In this document: in pieces, positions 1-5,606 of the stretch
How positions within the stretch are numbered: position 1 is the stretch's first letter
Layout: the number at the start of each line of letters is the position of its first letter
Assembly (NCBI GenBank): GCA_003694175.1
Contig: RFKV01000005.1
Span: 1 to 5,935, forward strand
DNA length: 5,935 bases
Direction of reading: 5' to 3'
From: Candidatus Dojkabacteria bacterium
Lineage (GTDB): Bacteria; Patescibacteriota; Dojkabacteria; J137
Notes under the pieces: generated by a model
Seen by the model: only the letters and a program-made list of their open reading frames with translations
Told to the model about the DNA's origin: nothing
Database searches by the model: none
Program-made: the position numbers and the translations under genes

Positions 1-248
1 GTATAGGTTTAAGAGAATTTACAGAAATATTAAAAAAGGAATATAGACATATTAAAGATTTATACATTGTATTCGGAAATGAAATAACAGGGGTCTCAAA
101 ACAGTTTCTAGAATTTTCTAGTTATGTAGTCGAACTGCCTATGCTTGGTAAGAAAAATTCTCTAAACGTAAGTTGTGCAGCTGCCATAGTTTTATACTAT
201 CTAATTTTAAGTTTAGATGATGCAAAGACCAAGAGTGATTTCGGGTAA
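1..248 (+). CDS. SpoU/TrmH-family RNA 2'-O-methyltransferase, C-terminal part (5' truncated by window edge)
   Basis: The reading frame enters from the left edge (first whole codon at position 3) and stops with TAA at 246-248. The visible 81 residues contain the C-terminal signature of SpoU/TrmH (SPOUT) methyltransferases: VFGNEITGVS, then VELPMLGKKNSLNVSCAAAI. The GNE..G loop, the (I/L)PM.G segment and the SLNVS helix start form the knotted SAM-binding site in this family. These enzymes transfer a methyl group from SAM to ribose 2'-OH groups of tRNA or rRNA. The specific target (TrmH, RlmB or TrmL type) cannot be decided without the N-terminal half. The last 32 nt overlap the start of rsmD, so the two RNA methyltransferases are probably translationally coupled. 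Confidence 0.85.
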   Translation, partial: IGLREFTEILKKEYRHIKDLYIVFGNEITGVSKQFLEFSSYVVELPMLGKKNSLNVSCAAAIVLYYLILSLDDAKTKSDFG

Positions 249-768
249 GTTTAAATCTAAAAAATTGCCTTTCGTCTCTGAAGCTAGGCCCTTAACCGAT
301 ATTTTAAAAACAAAAATTTTTGATAGGATTGACAAAGAATACATTATAACTTGTAGTGTTTTAGATCTTTATGCTGGATCAGGCTCTTTTGGTTTCGAAG
401 CTTTAAGCCGTGGAGCGAGATTTTGCACTTTTGTTGAGTCGTCAAGTAAGTCTGCTAGGCTTTTAAAAAACTTTATAAACGAAAATGCGTTAAATGCCAA
501 GGTTGAAGAAAGTGAGGTGTTGAGATATTTGAAATCAGTTAGAGTTGAAAATTTCAAATTTGATCTAATTTTTGCTGATCCACCTTTTTGTATTTCTTAC
601 CAGATTAATGAGTTAATAAGGATCATCAATAATAAAAAGTTACTTTTCACCTATTTGATCGTTAGACATCAAATCGGGTTTGAAGTTCAGCAGGATGGTT
701 TGTCAGTTGTAGATTATATATGTTCTGGGAAATCAGTAGTATCTTTTTTTAGAAATAAGTATCTGTGA
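217..768 (+). CDS. rsmD: 16S rRNA (guanine(966)-N2)-methyltransferase RsmD
   Basis: The product is 183 residues, a normal length for RsmD, which uses SAM to methylate the N2 of G966 of 16S rRNA during 30S assembly. Family hallmarks run in order. RVISGKFKSKKL (residues 6-17) matches the usual N-terminal RVI.G...G..L. RPLTD (24-28) corresponds to the conserved RPT.D. The SAM-binding motif I is VLDLYAGSGSFGFEALSRGA (48-67), and the catalytic DPPF is at 121-124 in FADPPF. Two adjacent ATG codons (217 and 220) could start it; 220 would give MQRPRVI. No Shine-Dalgarno is visible, and both starts lie inside the upstream methyltransferase gene, suggesting coupling. It ends with TGA, and a new promoter follows about 20 nt later. 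Confidence 0.93.
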   Translation: MMQRPRVISGKFKSKKLPFVSEARPLTDILKTKIFDRIDKEYIITCSVLDLYAGSGSFGFEALSRGARFCTFVESSSKSARLLKNFINENALNAKVEESEVLRYLKSVRVENFKFDLIFADPPFCISYQINELIRIINNKKLLFTYLIVRHQIGFEVQQDGLSVVDYICSGKSVVSFFRNKYL

Positions 769-788
769 GATTTAATAAAAAAAGATTT

Positions 789-799
789 TGTGGTAGAAT
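789..799 (+). promoter_or_regulatory. Extended -10 promoter upstream of rpmF
   Basis: TGTGGTAGAAT contains a TGn extended -10 (TGG at 791-793) followed by TAGAAT (794-799), a 5/6 match to TATAAT. The hexamer 17 nt upstream (TTTAAT, 771-776) is a poor -35, so the extended element would carry recognition. The expected transcript start is near 806. Nearly the same string, TTTGTGGTATAAT, occurs on the opposite strand at 5830-5842, which raises confidence in both. Confidence 0.6.
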
Positions 800-805
800 C
801 GTAAA

Positions 806-956
806 ATGGATAGCTTACTAAATTGACTGGTCAGCTGTTTAGAATAAATCTGACTTGGTTAATTGTTTGTTATTGGCATCTATCTGATTGTCAATTTTTT
901 ATCAATTGATGTTTGATTTTTGTTAGTAAAACAGTTTTAAGTTATTTTATTAATAT
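806..956 (+). promoter_or_regulatory. Long structured 5' leader of the rpmF-nusB-rnc-rpsP unit
   Basis: About 150 nt of A/T-rich sequence separate the predicted transcript start from the rpmF ATG and contain no convincing ORF (one 6-codon ATG frame starts at 805). Complementary segments suggest folding. TTACTAA (815-821) and TTAGTAA (923-929) are perfect 7-nt complements that would close a domain of about 100 nt. Inside it, TCAATT (891-896) pairs with AATTGA (904-909) across a 7-nt loop. CTAAA (818-822) can instead pair with TTTAG (838-842), in competition with the closing helix. Two exclusive folds in front of a ribosomal protein gene are compatible with autoregulation, but no known leader family is recognised and the pairing is by eye only. 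Confidence 0.4.
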
Positions 957-1166
957 ATGGCAGCGACACCAAAACATAGAAGATCATTGCAAAAGTCAAG
1001 GTCAACAAAAGCATCCGATAGGTATAACAAGTTTATTACCTTATTAAGAAAAGTCAGAAAGTATGGTGGAACGTTGTTTTGTAAGAATTCGAAGGGAGAA
1101 CCATATAGACCGCATACTGTCTCCAAAAATAGCAAAACTTATAAGGGCATTAAAGTATTAGAGTAA
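957..1166 (+). CDS. rpmF: Large ribosomal subunit protein bL32, zinc-site-degenerate form
   Basis: The 69-residue basic protein begins MAATPKHRRS, a recognisable bL32 N-terminus, and ends in the diverged bL32 knuckle FCKNSKGEPYRPHTVSKNSK plus a TYKG tail. bL32 is a small 50S protein near the peptidyl transferase side of the ribosome. Most bL32 proteins carry CxxC...CxxC, which binds one zinc. Here only the first cysteine remains (C42), and the other three positions are serines (S45, S56, S59), so the site should not bind zinc. The PH motif (52-53) between the two half-sites survives, supporting the assignment. The protein is slightly longer than typical (about 55-60). No Shine-Dalgarno precedes the ATG. 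nusB follows after 11 nt. Confidence 0.85.
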   Translation: MAATPKHRRSLQKSRSTKASDRYNKFITLLRKVRKYGGTLFCKNSKGEPYRPHTVSKNSKTYKGIKVLE

Positions 1167-1177
1167 TAAGAGTAATA

Positions 1178-1654
1178 ATGGTTGAAAAAAAAAAGGATTT
1201 TTCGGATAAATTTTTTAAAAATCATCTATCGAGATTGCTTTCTGTGCAGTACATATATACTTGGATTTTTTTGAATCAGAGATTTTCAAACAAAGTGAGT
1301 GGTTTCGTTTTTGAACCTGAGTCGTTGCTGGAGTTAATGCTGAATGATTTTACCCTTGGAAATAGGCTAAAATTTAACAAGAATTTATATTTTGATATAC
1401 TCAGCAATTTTGAGTATATGGTCCCATTGGTAAATAAAAAAGCCTCTGAAATTGCAACTGAAAGACCTATAGAGGAAATCTGTCCGGTGACAAGGTCTAT
1501 TTGGTATTGTATTATTACTGAGGTTGATGTGCTTAAGCATATTCCTCCACTGGTCGCAATTGATGAAGCTATTGAATTGGAAAAACAGTTAAACGCAGGT
1601 GAAATGTACGGACTTACTAATGCATTTTTAGGTAAGTATTTTGGACTTTCATGA
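1178..1654 (+). CDS. nusB: Transcription antitermination factor NusB
   Basis: NusB binds boxA RNA together with NusE (uS10) to form antitermination complexes on rRNA operons and to assist rRNA maturation. The 158-residue product fits the all-helical NusB fold, slightly above the usual 130-145 residues. The best evidence is the C-terminal part: IPPLVAIDEAIELEKQL (122-138) matches the family's P..v.InEaVelak.f helix, followed by NAFLGK (148-153) in place of fvNGvL. TRSIWYCIITEVDVL (105-119) corresponds to the iLR.a.yEl helix, and SRLLSVQYIYTW (18-29) to the N-terminal a.q.LY segment. The N-terminal half is diverged. The purine-rich AAGAG upstream of ATG is a weak ribosome binding site. Its TGA overlaps the rnc ATG (ATGA), so the two are translationally coupled. 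Confidence 0.8.
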   Translation: MVEKKKDFSDKFFKNHLSRLLSVQYIYTWIFLNQRFSNKVSGFVFEPESLLELMLNDFTLGNRLKFNKNLYFDILSNFEYMVPLVNKKASEIATERPIEEICPVTRSIWYCIITEVDVLKHIPPLVAIDEAIELEKQLNAGEMYGLTNAFLGKYFGLS

Positions 1655-2367
1655 CTAACCAAGACAGAGTAAATAAATTAATGGAAATTGTAGGGTTAAG
1701 CCTTGATATGGAGCTTGCTATTCAGGCATTGACGCATAAGTCTGTTAAAACAAAGAGTCCACACATTGTCGACAATGAAAGGCTTGAGTTTCTAGGAGAC
1801 GCCGTTTTGGAGTTGATAGTTACCAAGCATCTTTACAACAAGTTTCCCAATCATTCTGAAGGTGAGTTAACCATATTCAGGTCGGCACTTGTTAAAACTG
1901 AAAGTTTAGCTTTTGAGTCGTGTAGACTAGGTTTTGATAACTTAATAATAATGAGTGAAGGCGAAGTCCGTAGTGGTGGTAGACAAAACAAATACATTTT
2001 GGCTGATTTTTTTGAGTCGGTTTTAGGTGCAGTTTATTTGTCATCTAACTTTGAATTTGCTGAGGCCTTTGTTATTAAGAATTTGCTATATAAGCTTGAC
2101 GAAATAATTACATCCAACTCTCATAAAAATCCTAAAACCGTTGTGCAAGAGTATTTACAAGCTAAATTTAAGGTTACGCCAGAGTATAAGGAATTGAGCT
2201 CTGAGGGGCCGGATCATAGTAAAATTTTTGTTATGGGCTTATTTTTAAGAGACATTTTTTTAACCTCAGGTAGAGGTAGCAGTAAACAAAAAGCTGAACA
2301 GGTAGCGGCAATGAATTTCTTAAAAAACAAAGATGTGTATCTTGAATTAATCAGAGAAAAGTTGTAG
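1651..2367 (+). CDS. rnc: Ribonuclease III
   Basis: RNase III cleaves double-stranded RNA with Mg2+, acting in 16S/23S precursor excision and mRNA turnover. The 238-residue length is normal. The endonuclease domain holds the signature NERLEFLGDAVL (42-53), supplying E43, E46 and D50, and the second acidic motif ADFFESVLGAVYL (118-130), supplying D119 and E122, so the catalytic acids are all present. The C-terminal double-stranded RNA-binding domain spans about 160-226. It opens with NPKTVVQEYLQ, continues with EGPDHSKIF, and ends with GRGSSKQKAEQVAAMNFL (207-224). The start ATG overlaps the nusB stop by 4 nt. Grouping with nusB and two ribosomal protein genes places rRNA processing and ribosome assembly in one transcription unit. 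Confidence 0.96.
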   Translation: MTNQDRVNKLMEIVGLSLDMELAIQALTHKSVKTKSPHIVDNERLEFLGDAVLELIVTKHLYNKFPNHSEGELTIFRSALVKTESLAFESCRLGFDNLIIMSEGEVRSGGRQNKYILADFFESVLGAVYLSSNFEFAEAFVIKNLLYKLDEIITSNSHKNPKTVVQEYLQAKFKVTPEYKELSSEGPDHSKIFVMGLFLRDIFLTSGRGSSKQKAEQVAAMNFLKNKDVYLELIREKL

Positions 2368-2400
2368 AATCCGAAAAGTTGGTGTTTTAAATTAGAACCT

Positions 2401-2664
2401 ATGGTGAAAATAAGGTTATCGAGAGTCGGGAGAAAAAATCTTCCTTCATATAAGATAGTTGTGACAGATGCTAGACGAAAGAGAGAGTCCAATTTTATAG
2501 AGTGCCTCGGCAGTTATTCTCCAATTACTAAAAACTTGGTAATTGATGAAGACAGAGCTAAGTACTGGATTGGAGTAGGTGCACGGCCAACTGACACCGT
2601 TAAAGCTTTACTGATAAAGAAACAGATTATTGTTGTCGGTTCGGGCGAAGCTGAAAAAAAATAA
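2401..2664 (+). CDS. rpsP: Small ribosomal subunit protein bS16
   Basis: The 87-residue protein starts MVKIRLSRVGRKNLPSYKIV, the standard bS16 opening (KIRL.R.G.KK.P.Y.IVV), followed by DARRKRESNFIECLGSYSP (residues 23-41), where the family has D.R..RdGr.iE.lG.Y.P. AKYWIGVGARPTDTV (54-68) matches the conserved W...GA.PT.TV segment. bS16 is an early-assembly 30S protein. The gene lies 33 nt after rnc with no visible Shine-Dalgarno. Unlike many bacteria, no rimM/trmD genes follow; the convergent rplT end comes next. The frame stays open for 30 codons after the TAA (2665-2754), which I treat as chance or as part of the 3' UTR. Confidence 0.96.
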   Translation: MVKIRLSRVGRKNLPSYKIVVTDARRKRESNFIECLGSYSPITKNLVIDEDRAKYWIGVGARPTDTVKALLIKKQIIVVGSGEAEKK

Positions 2665-2734
2665 ATTCAGGGACCTAGAGAGATATTTGATCATAGGGTT
2701 TCTTCCGAAATGCTAATCGTTAGGACACAACTAC

Positions 2735-2790
2735 AAACGAGTTTGCGCAACTCATAGAGCCACATGAGGTTGCTTAAATTTGTTTCGTTT
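2735..2790. terminator. Imperfect inverted repeat between convergent operons, probable terminator
   Basis: GCAAC (2747-2751) pairs with GTTGC (2769-2773), and TCAT (2752-2755) pairs with ATGA (2764-2767), leaving one bulged G and an 8-nt loop. AAACGA (2735-2740) and TCGTTT (2785-2790) can form an outer helix. On the + strand the inner hairpin is followed by a U-rich tract (TTAAATTTGTTTCGTTT), as expected of a terminator for rpsP. On the - strand, after rplT, the same repeat folds but lacks a clear U tract, so termination in that direction is less certain. The pairing was done by eye. Confidence 0.45.
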
Positions 2791-2811
2791 ATCTTATGCA
2801 ACTGATTTAAT

Positions 2812-3165
2812 TTAGTAAGATGATGTTGCGACTCTGTAGATTTCTTTTACAAAGTCCTCATTGTTAACTACTAAAGTTGCGATTACCTTTCTGTCGAGTA
2901 TGATTCCGGACTTTTTCACACAGTTTATAAATTTGCTGTAAGACATCAAGTTGTTTTTTGAAAGAAATGAATTTATAACCCTGATCCACTCTTTTCTCAT
3001 CTGTGAAGGCCTACTCTTTCTGTCATTGTATGAGTAATGTCCAGCATGAAGAACAGCCTCTTTTGCCCTTCTGTAAAGTTTTGAATATGTCATTCTGTAG
3101 CCTTTTGTCAGCCTTAGAATTTTTTTATGCCTTTTTCTTTTTGTTACTCCTCTTTTAACCCTCAT
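2812..3165 (-). CDS. rplT: Large ribosomal subunit protein bL20
   Basis: The 117-residue protein has the usual bL20 length and begins MRVKRGVTKRKRHKKILRLT, typical of the N-terminal extension that penetrates 23S rRNA. It continues with KGYRMTYSKLYRRAKEAV (21-38) and then HYSYNDRKSRPSQMRKEWIRVIN (43-65), matching the family's Y...DRr.rKR.fR.LWI.RINAa. The helix SKFINCVKKSGIILDRKVIATL corresponds to the conserved Y..fi.glk.a.i.ldRk.La.la. bL20 is essential for early 50S assembly, and in Escherichia coli it represses its own operon. It is last in infC-rpmI-rplT, 33 nt after rpmI, with no clear Shine-Dalgarno. Any L20-type repression would have to act through the infC/rpmI transcript, and no such site was identified. 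Confidence 0.96.
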   Translation of the reverse strand: MRVKRGVTKRKRHKKILRLTKGYRMTYSKLYRRAKEAVLHAGHYSYNDRKSRPSQMRKEWIRVINSFLSKNNLMSYSKFINCVKKSGIILDRKVIATLVVNNEDFVKEIYRVATSSY

Positions 3166-3198
3166 TTTAAAATCTTTTTTAACATATACTTGGTAATT

Positions 3199-3411
3199 TT
3201 AAGAAACAATCAATTTTTTAATTTTTCTAATATTGCCTTTGGATGAAATTACCAATTTGTCTTTTCTAATACTTTTTTGTTTTCTGTTTTTAAAAGAACG
3301 TAAATGCGAATTATTCCTCTCTTGCTGCTTCTGCCGAATTACCTTCCCTGATCCCGTGATTTTAAATCTTTTAACTGTTGATTTATGTGTCTTAATCTTG
3401 TACTTTTTCAT
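3199..3411 (-). CDS. rpmI: Large ribosomal subunit protein bL35
   Basis: This small, very basic 70-residue protein begins MKKYKIKTHKSTVKRFKITGSGK, matching bL35 (K.KTHk.a.KRFk.TGsGK). SHLRSFKNRKQKSIRK follows, replacing the usual SHLLtkKs.kRkR.LR. bL35 is a late-assembling 50S protein. The ATG shares four bases with the infC stop (ATGA), so translation is coupled to IF-3 production. Its place between infC and rplT confirms the assignment. The C-terminal third is diverged from well-known homologues. Confidence 0.93.
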   Translation of the reverse strand: MKKYKIKTHKSTVKRFKITGSGKVIRQKQQERNNSHLRSFKNRKQKSIRKDKLVISSKGNIRKIKKLIVS

Positions 3412-3896
3412 TTTTTTTGCTTAACTAAAATGCTCTGATTTTTACCTTCGTACAATTTTTCTGAAATTGGCTCAGCGAACTGAGAATAATATTTCTCAAT
3501 CAATTCAAAAGTTTTATCTATATCCTCTTTAAGAGCTTTCTTATCATGCCTTAATACTATTTTTGCTACCCCTCCTTTAGACACATGTCCCTTTATCTTT
3601 TCAAGCTTTATAATTATATCACGTTCTTGAATATTAGGCTTAAACCACCATTCCTTTTGTTCCGGGGTATTTGACAAACTTTTTCTAATTTTTTTTTGTT
3701 TTTCATACTTATATTTTGACAACGACACTATTTTTGCAGTGCATGTACCTTCTTCATCTACGCGAGAAACTTGGACCAAATCTAACCCTTTACTTTTAGC
3801 AAGACTGATCGCTTCGTCGAGACCAAGTTTACCTAGGTTGCAACCTCTCTCATCTATTGTTAATACCGTCTTAGCTTTAATACCCTCGTTTGCAAT
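3408..3896 (-). CDS. infC: Translation initiation factor IF-3, with non-canonical start codon
   Basis: IF-3 keeps 30S subunits free and proofreads start codon choice. Both domains are present. The N-terminal domain includes ANEGIKAKTVLTIDERGCNLG, the family's INE.IR..eVrLI...G.qLG, and ends GLDLVQVSR, the usual gLDLVevs. A linker contains KIVSLSKYKYEKQKK. The C-terminal domain begins near KEWWFKPNIQERD. The first ATG/GTG/TTG in frame is a TTG at 3777-3779, which lies inside GLDLV and would delete the N-terminal domain. No canonical start exists between it and the in-frame TAG at 3963-3965. The start given is ATT (3894-3896), the codon used by Escherichia coli infC. ATA codons at 3936-3938, 3942-3944 and 3948-3950 are alternatives that would add a basic tail (VRKKPKQNK). 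The C-terminal FrGRE motif is diverged (LRHDKKAL). The stop overlaps rpmI. Confidence 0.88.
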   Translation of the reverse strand: MANEGIKAKTVLTIDERGCNLGKLGLDEAISLAKSKGLDLVQVSRVDEEGTCTAKIVSLSKYKYEKQKKIRKSLSNTPEQKEWWFKPNIQERDIIIKLEKIKGHVSKGGVAKIVLRHDKKALKEDIDKTFELIEKYYSQFAEPISEKLYEGKNQSILVKQKK

Positions 3897-4010
3897 TACA
3901 TCTATTTGTTTATTTTGTTTAGGTTTTTTTCTAACTATTTTTATATTTATCGAAACTAAAAACTACAGCTTAATTTTCAATTTTAAAATCAAACTCTCTT
4001 AAACCAAGCT

Positions 4011-4039
4011 ATATTATCATAATATGCCTAGATTTTCAA
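4011..4039 (-). promoter_or_regulatory. Candidate promoter for infC-rpmI-rplT
   Basis: Reading the - strand, TTGAAA (4034-4039, 5/6 to the -35 consensus) is followed after exactly 17 nt by TAATAT (4011-4016, 4/6). An overlapping GATAAT (4013-4018) is a closer -10 match but at 15-nt spacing. Transcription would start near 4004, leaving a leader of about 55-110 nt depending on the infC start. This lets the ribosomal genes be expressed independently of the upstream ThrRS-like gene, whose stop codon is about 50 bp away. AT-rich spacers yield such matches by chance. Confidence 0.4.
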
Positions 4040-4089
4040 AAGTAAGTTTATGTAAGTCTTCTTCATGCCCATCTTGCAATTTTTTGTGA

Positions 4090-5571
4090 TCAGGACGAAG
4101 ATGATATGTGGTCGTACAATTCTGATAGTTTTATCATGCCTAGATTTTTTCTTTTAACTCTTATTGAGACACCGTTGACTCTAGCTTCTTTTTCACCTAT
4201 TACACACGATACTTTAGGACATAAATAATCTGAAAGTATAATATTTCTCATTAAAGATTTGTTTGGGCTCATTATAAGAGTTTTAAATTGTTTATTTATT
4301 AAACTATTATAAACCTCTTGACAGTAGGATAACTGTTTTTTGCCAATTGGAATTATCAAAACATCAAGAAAAGATGTCAATTCTGTGTGGTACCCGTTGT
4401 TACATTCAATATTTAATTTAAGTAGTTTAAAAATATCGGTTTCATTAGTTATCAACAAATATTCATTCTCATCAATGAAAATAAATTTTGAAATTAAAAC
4501 AAGTTCGTCGATTTTGTTTCTGACATAGATAGACATCTGTGATTTACAGTCTATTTGTTCCAAGATTACTTTTTTGAAGGAAACTCTTAAAAATTGAATT
4601 TGCTGGATTATCAGCTTAATTGTATTATCTTCAAGCTCGGATGTTTCCACTTCTACAAACAAGTCCTCTCTTAAAAAACCTAGTCTTTTTATAAAAGTTG
4701 ATAAGAAGTGTGCATATATAGAAAACAGCTTTTTTTCCAGAGCAAATTTAATATTATGTTTTATGACAACGTTGTTTAAATTTTTGCGGTCAAAAGATGT
4801 ATCACCTATATAACTCCAAATATAGGACTTGCTGAAACTCTTTTTTTCCAAGATTAAGTCATCAACCATTTTTAGTTCTATAGCTTGTTTTTTTGTTGCT
4901 GTGGAAATTGTTTTGACTAGTGTTTTTTGAATATTGTTAAGACTTACATGACCGTAGTCTGACAAACAGAACTCTTTACCAATTTTTTGTACCACCTTAG
5001 TTACTTGAAACGTCTGATCTAGGGACGTTTTTTTGTAATTTTTTAGTTTGACCAAGTAGTCCTCTCGATCTGATGGAGAAACAAATAAAATTCCATGGAC
5101 TCTAGTGAGCTTTGGTCTAGAACTATCATCGTTCCAGAACACTTCCTCAACTTTGTTTATGTAAATTGAGCCTAACAGGCCTGTATTAGAAACGTGTGGT
5201 CCCCTGCATAAATCCGTGAAACTATTTCCTGTACTAAAAAAACTGATTTTAGAATCAGTTATGGCTTGTACCAATTCAGCTTTAAGGAGTTGACCTTGCT
5301 GAAGTAAGAACTGCAATGCGAGCTCTTTATCTAAGAATTTTTGGCTGAACGGCAGTTTTTGAGCAACAATTTCGTCACATCTCTTAATTATTTTCTCCAA
5401 GTTACTTCCAATATCTTTAGGAGTTACATTTGCAAAATCATAGTAGAAACCTGTACCATGCACAGGTCCAACACCTAACATAACATTTGGAAATATTTCG
5501 AAGATTGCTTGAGCCAATACATGCGCTGAAGAATGAAGTGACACTTCATCTGTAACTTGTTGTGGATTCAT
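4090..5571 (-). CDS. thrS: ThrRS-like protein: intact editing and anticodon-binding domains, aminoacylation site deleted
   Basis: ATG at 5569-5571 gives 493 residues (a TTG 18 nt upstream is possible); bacterial ThrRS is usually 580-650. There is no TGS domain. Residues about 8-175 form the N2 editing domain, with HSSAH (H13, H17), GFYYDF and DLCRGPHV (C122, H126), matching Escherichia coli H73/H77/C182/H186. Residues about 402-485 form the anticodon-binding domain, from VLIIPIGKKQL to GEKEARVNGVSIRVKRKNLG. The middle still follows ThrRS in outline: KSYIWSY sits where KTSGHW belongs, and YVRNKID replaces FYGPKID. However, about 70 residues carrying the first two zinc ligands and motif 2 are absent, and about 25 residues including the TxQLDF strand are missing later. 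The motif 1 proline, the third zinc histidine and the motif 3 arginine are also gone. It cannot plausibly charge tRNA. I infer a trans-editing factor that hydrolyses Ser-tRNA(Thr). It sits at the canonical thrS position before infC. Confidence 0.85.
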   Translation of the reverse strand: MNPQQVTDEVSLHSSAHVLAQAIFEIFPNVMLGVGPVHGTGFYYDFANVTPKDIGSNLEKIIKRCDEIVAQKLPFSQKFLDKELALQFLLQQGQLLKAELVQAITDSKISFFSTGNSFTDLCRGPHVSNTGLLGSIYINKVEEVFWNDDSSRPKLTRVHGILFVSPSDREDYLVKLKNYKKTSLDQTFQVTKVVQKIGKEFCLSDYGHVSLNNIQKTLVKTISTATKKQAIELKMVDDLILEKKSFSKSYIWSYIGDTSFDRKNLNNVVIKHNIKFALEKKLFSIYAHFLSTFIKRLGFLREDLFVEVETSELEDNTIKLIIQQIQFLRVSFKKVILEQIDCKSQMSIYVRNKIDELVLISKFIFIDENEYLLITNETDIFKLLKLNIECNNGYHTELTSFLDVLIIPIGKKQLSYCQEVYNSLINKQFKTLIMSPNKSLMRNIILSDYLCPKVSCVIGEKEARVNGVSIRVKRKNLGMIKLSELYDHISSSS

Positions 5572-5606
5572 TTGATAAAGACTAAACAAAATCTAGAATA
5601 ATGGAA

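Noticed and set aside
1276..1662. 128-codon - strand ORF opposite nusB
   Set aside because: It is a shadow of nusB, with low-complexity serine-rich composition and no family resemblance, while nusB fits its operon and its family.
2690..2725. Possible signal recognition particle RNA (C-GGAA-G tetraloop on the - strand)
   Set aside because: The invariant AGCAG side of the SRP internal loop and the flanking helix are absent; only a 4-bp hairpin with a GGAA loop is present.
3408..3779. infC starting at TTG 3779 (123 residues)
   Set aside because: This start falls in the middle of the conserved GLDLVQVS segment and removes the IF-3 N-terminal domain that is plainly encoded upstream.
3966..4010. 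AGAGTTTGAT in the infC leader, identical to the start of 16S rRNA
   Set aside because: It is only a 10-nt match with no further rRNA similarity downstream, so it is probably chance.
4028..4072. 14-codon - strand ORF (MGMKKTYINLLLKI) between the ThrRS-like gene and infC
   Set aside because: It has no Shine-Dalgarno and overlaps the candidate infC -35. A frame of this length is expected by chance.
4090..5571. Frameshifted normal ThrRS
   Set aside because: The frame is continuous, and the missing motifs 2 and 3 do not appear in other frames. Recognisable ThrRS-like segments lie between the gaps, so deletions fit better.
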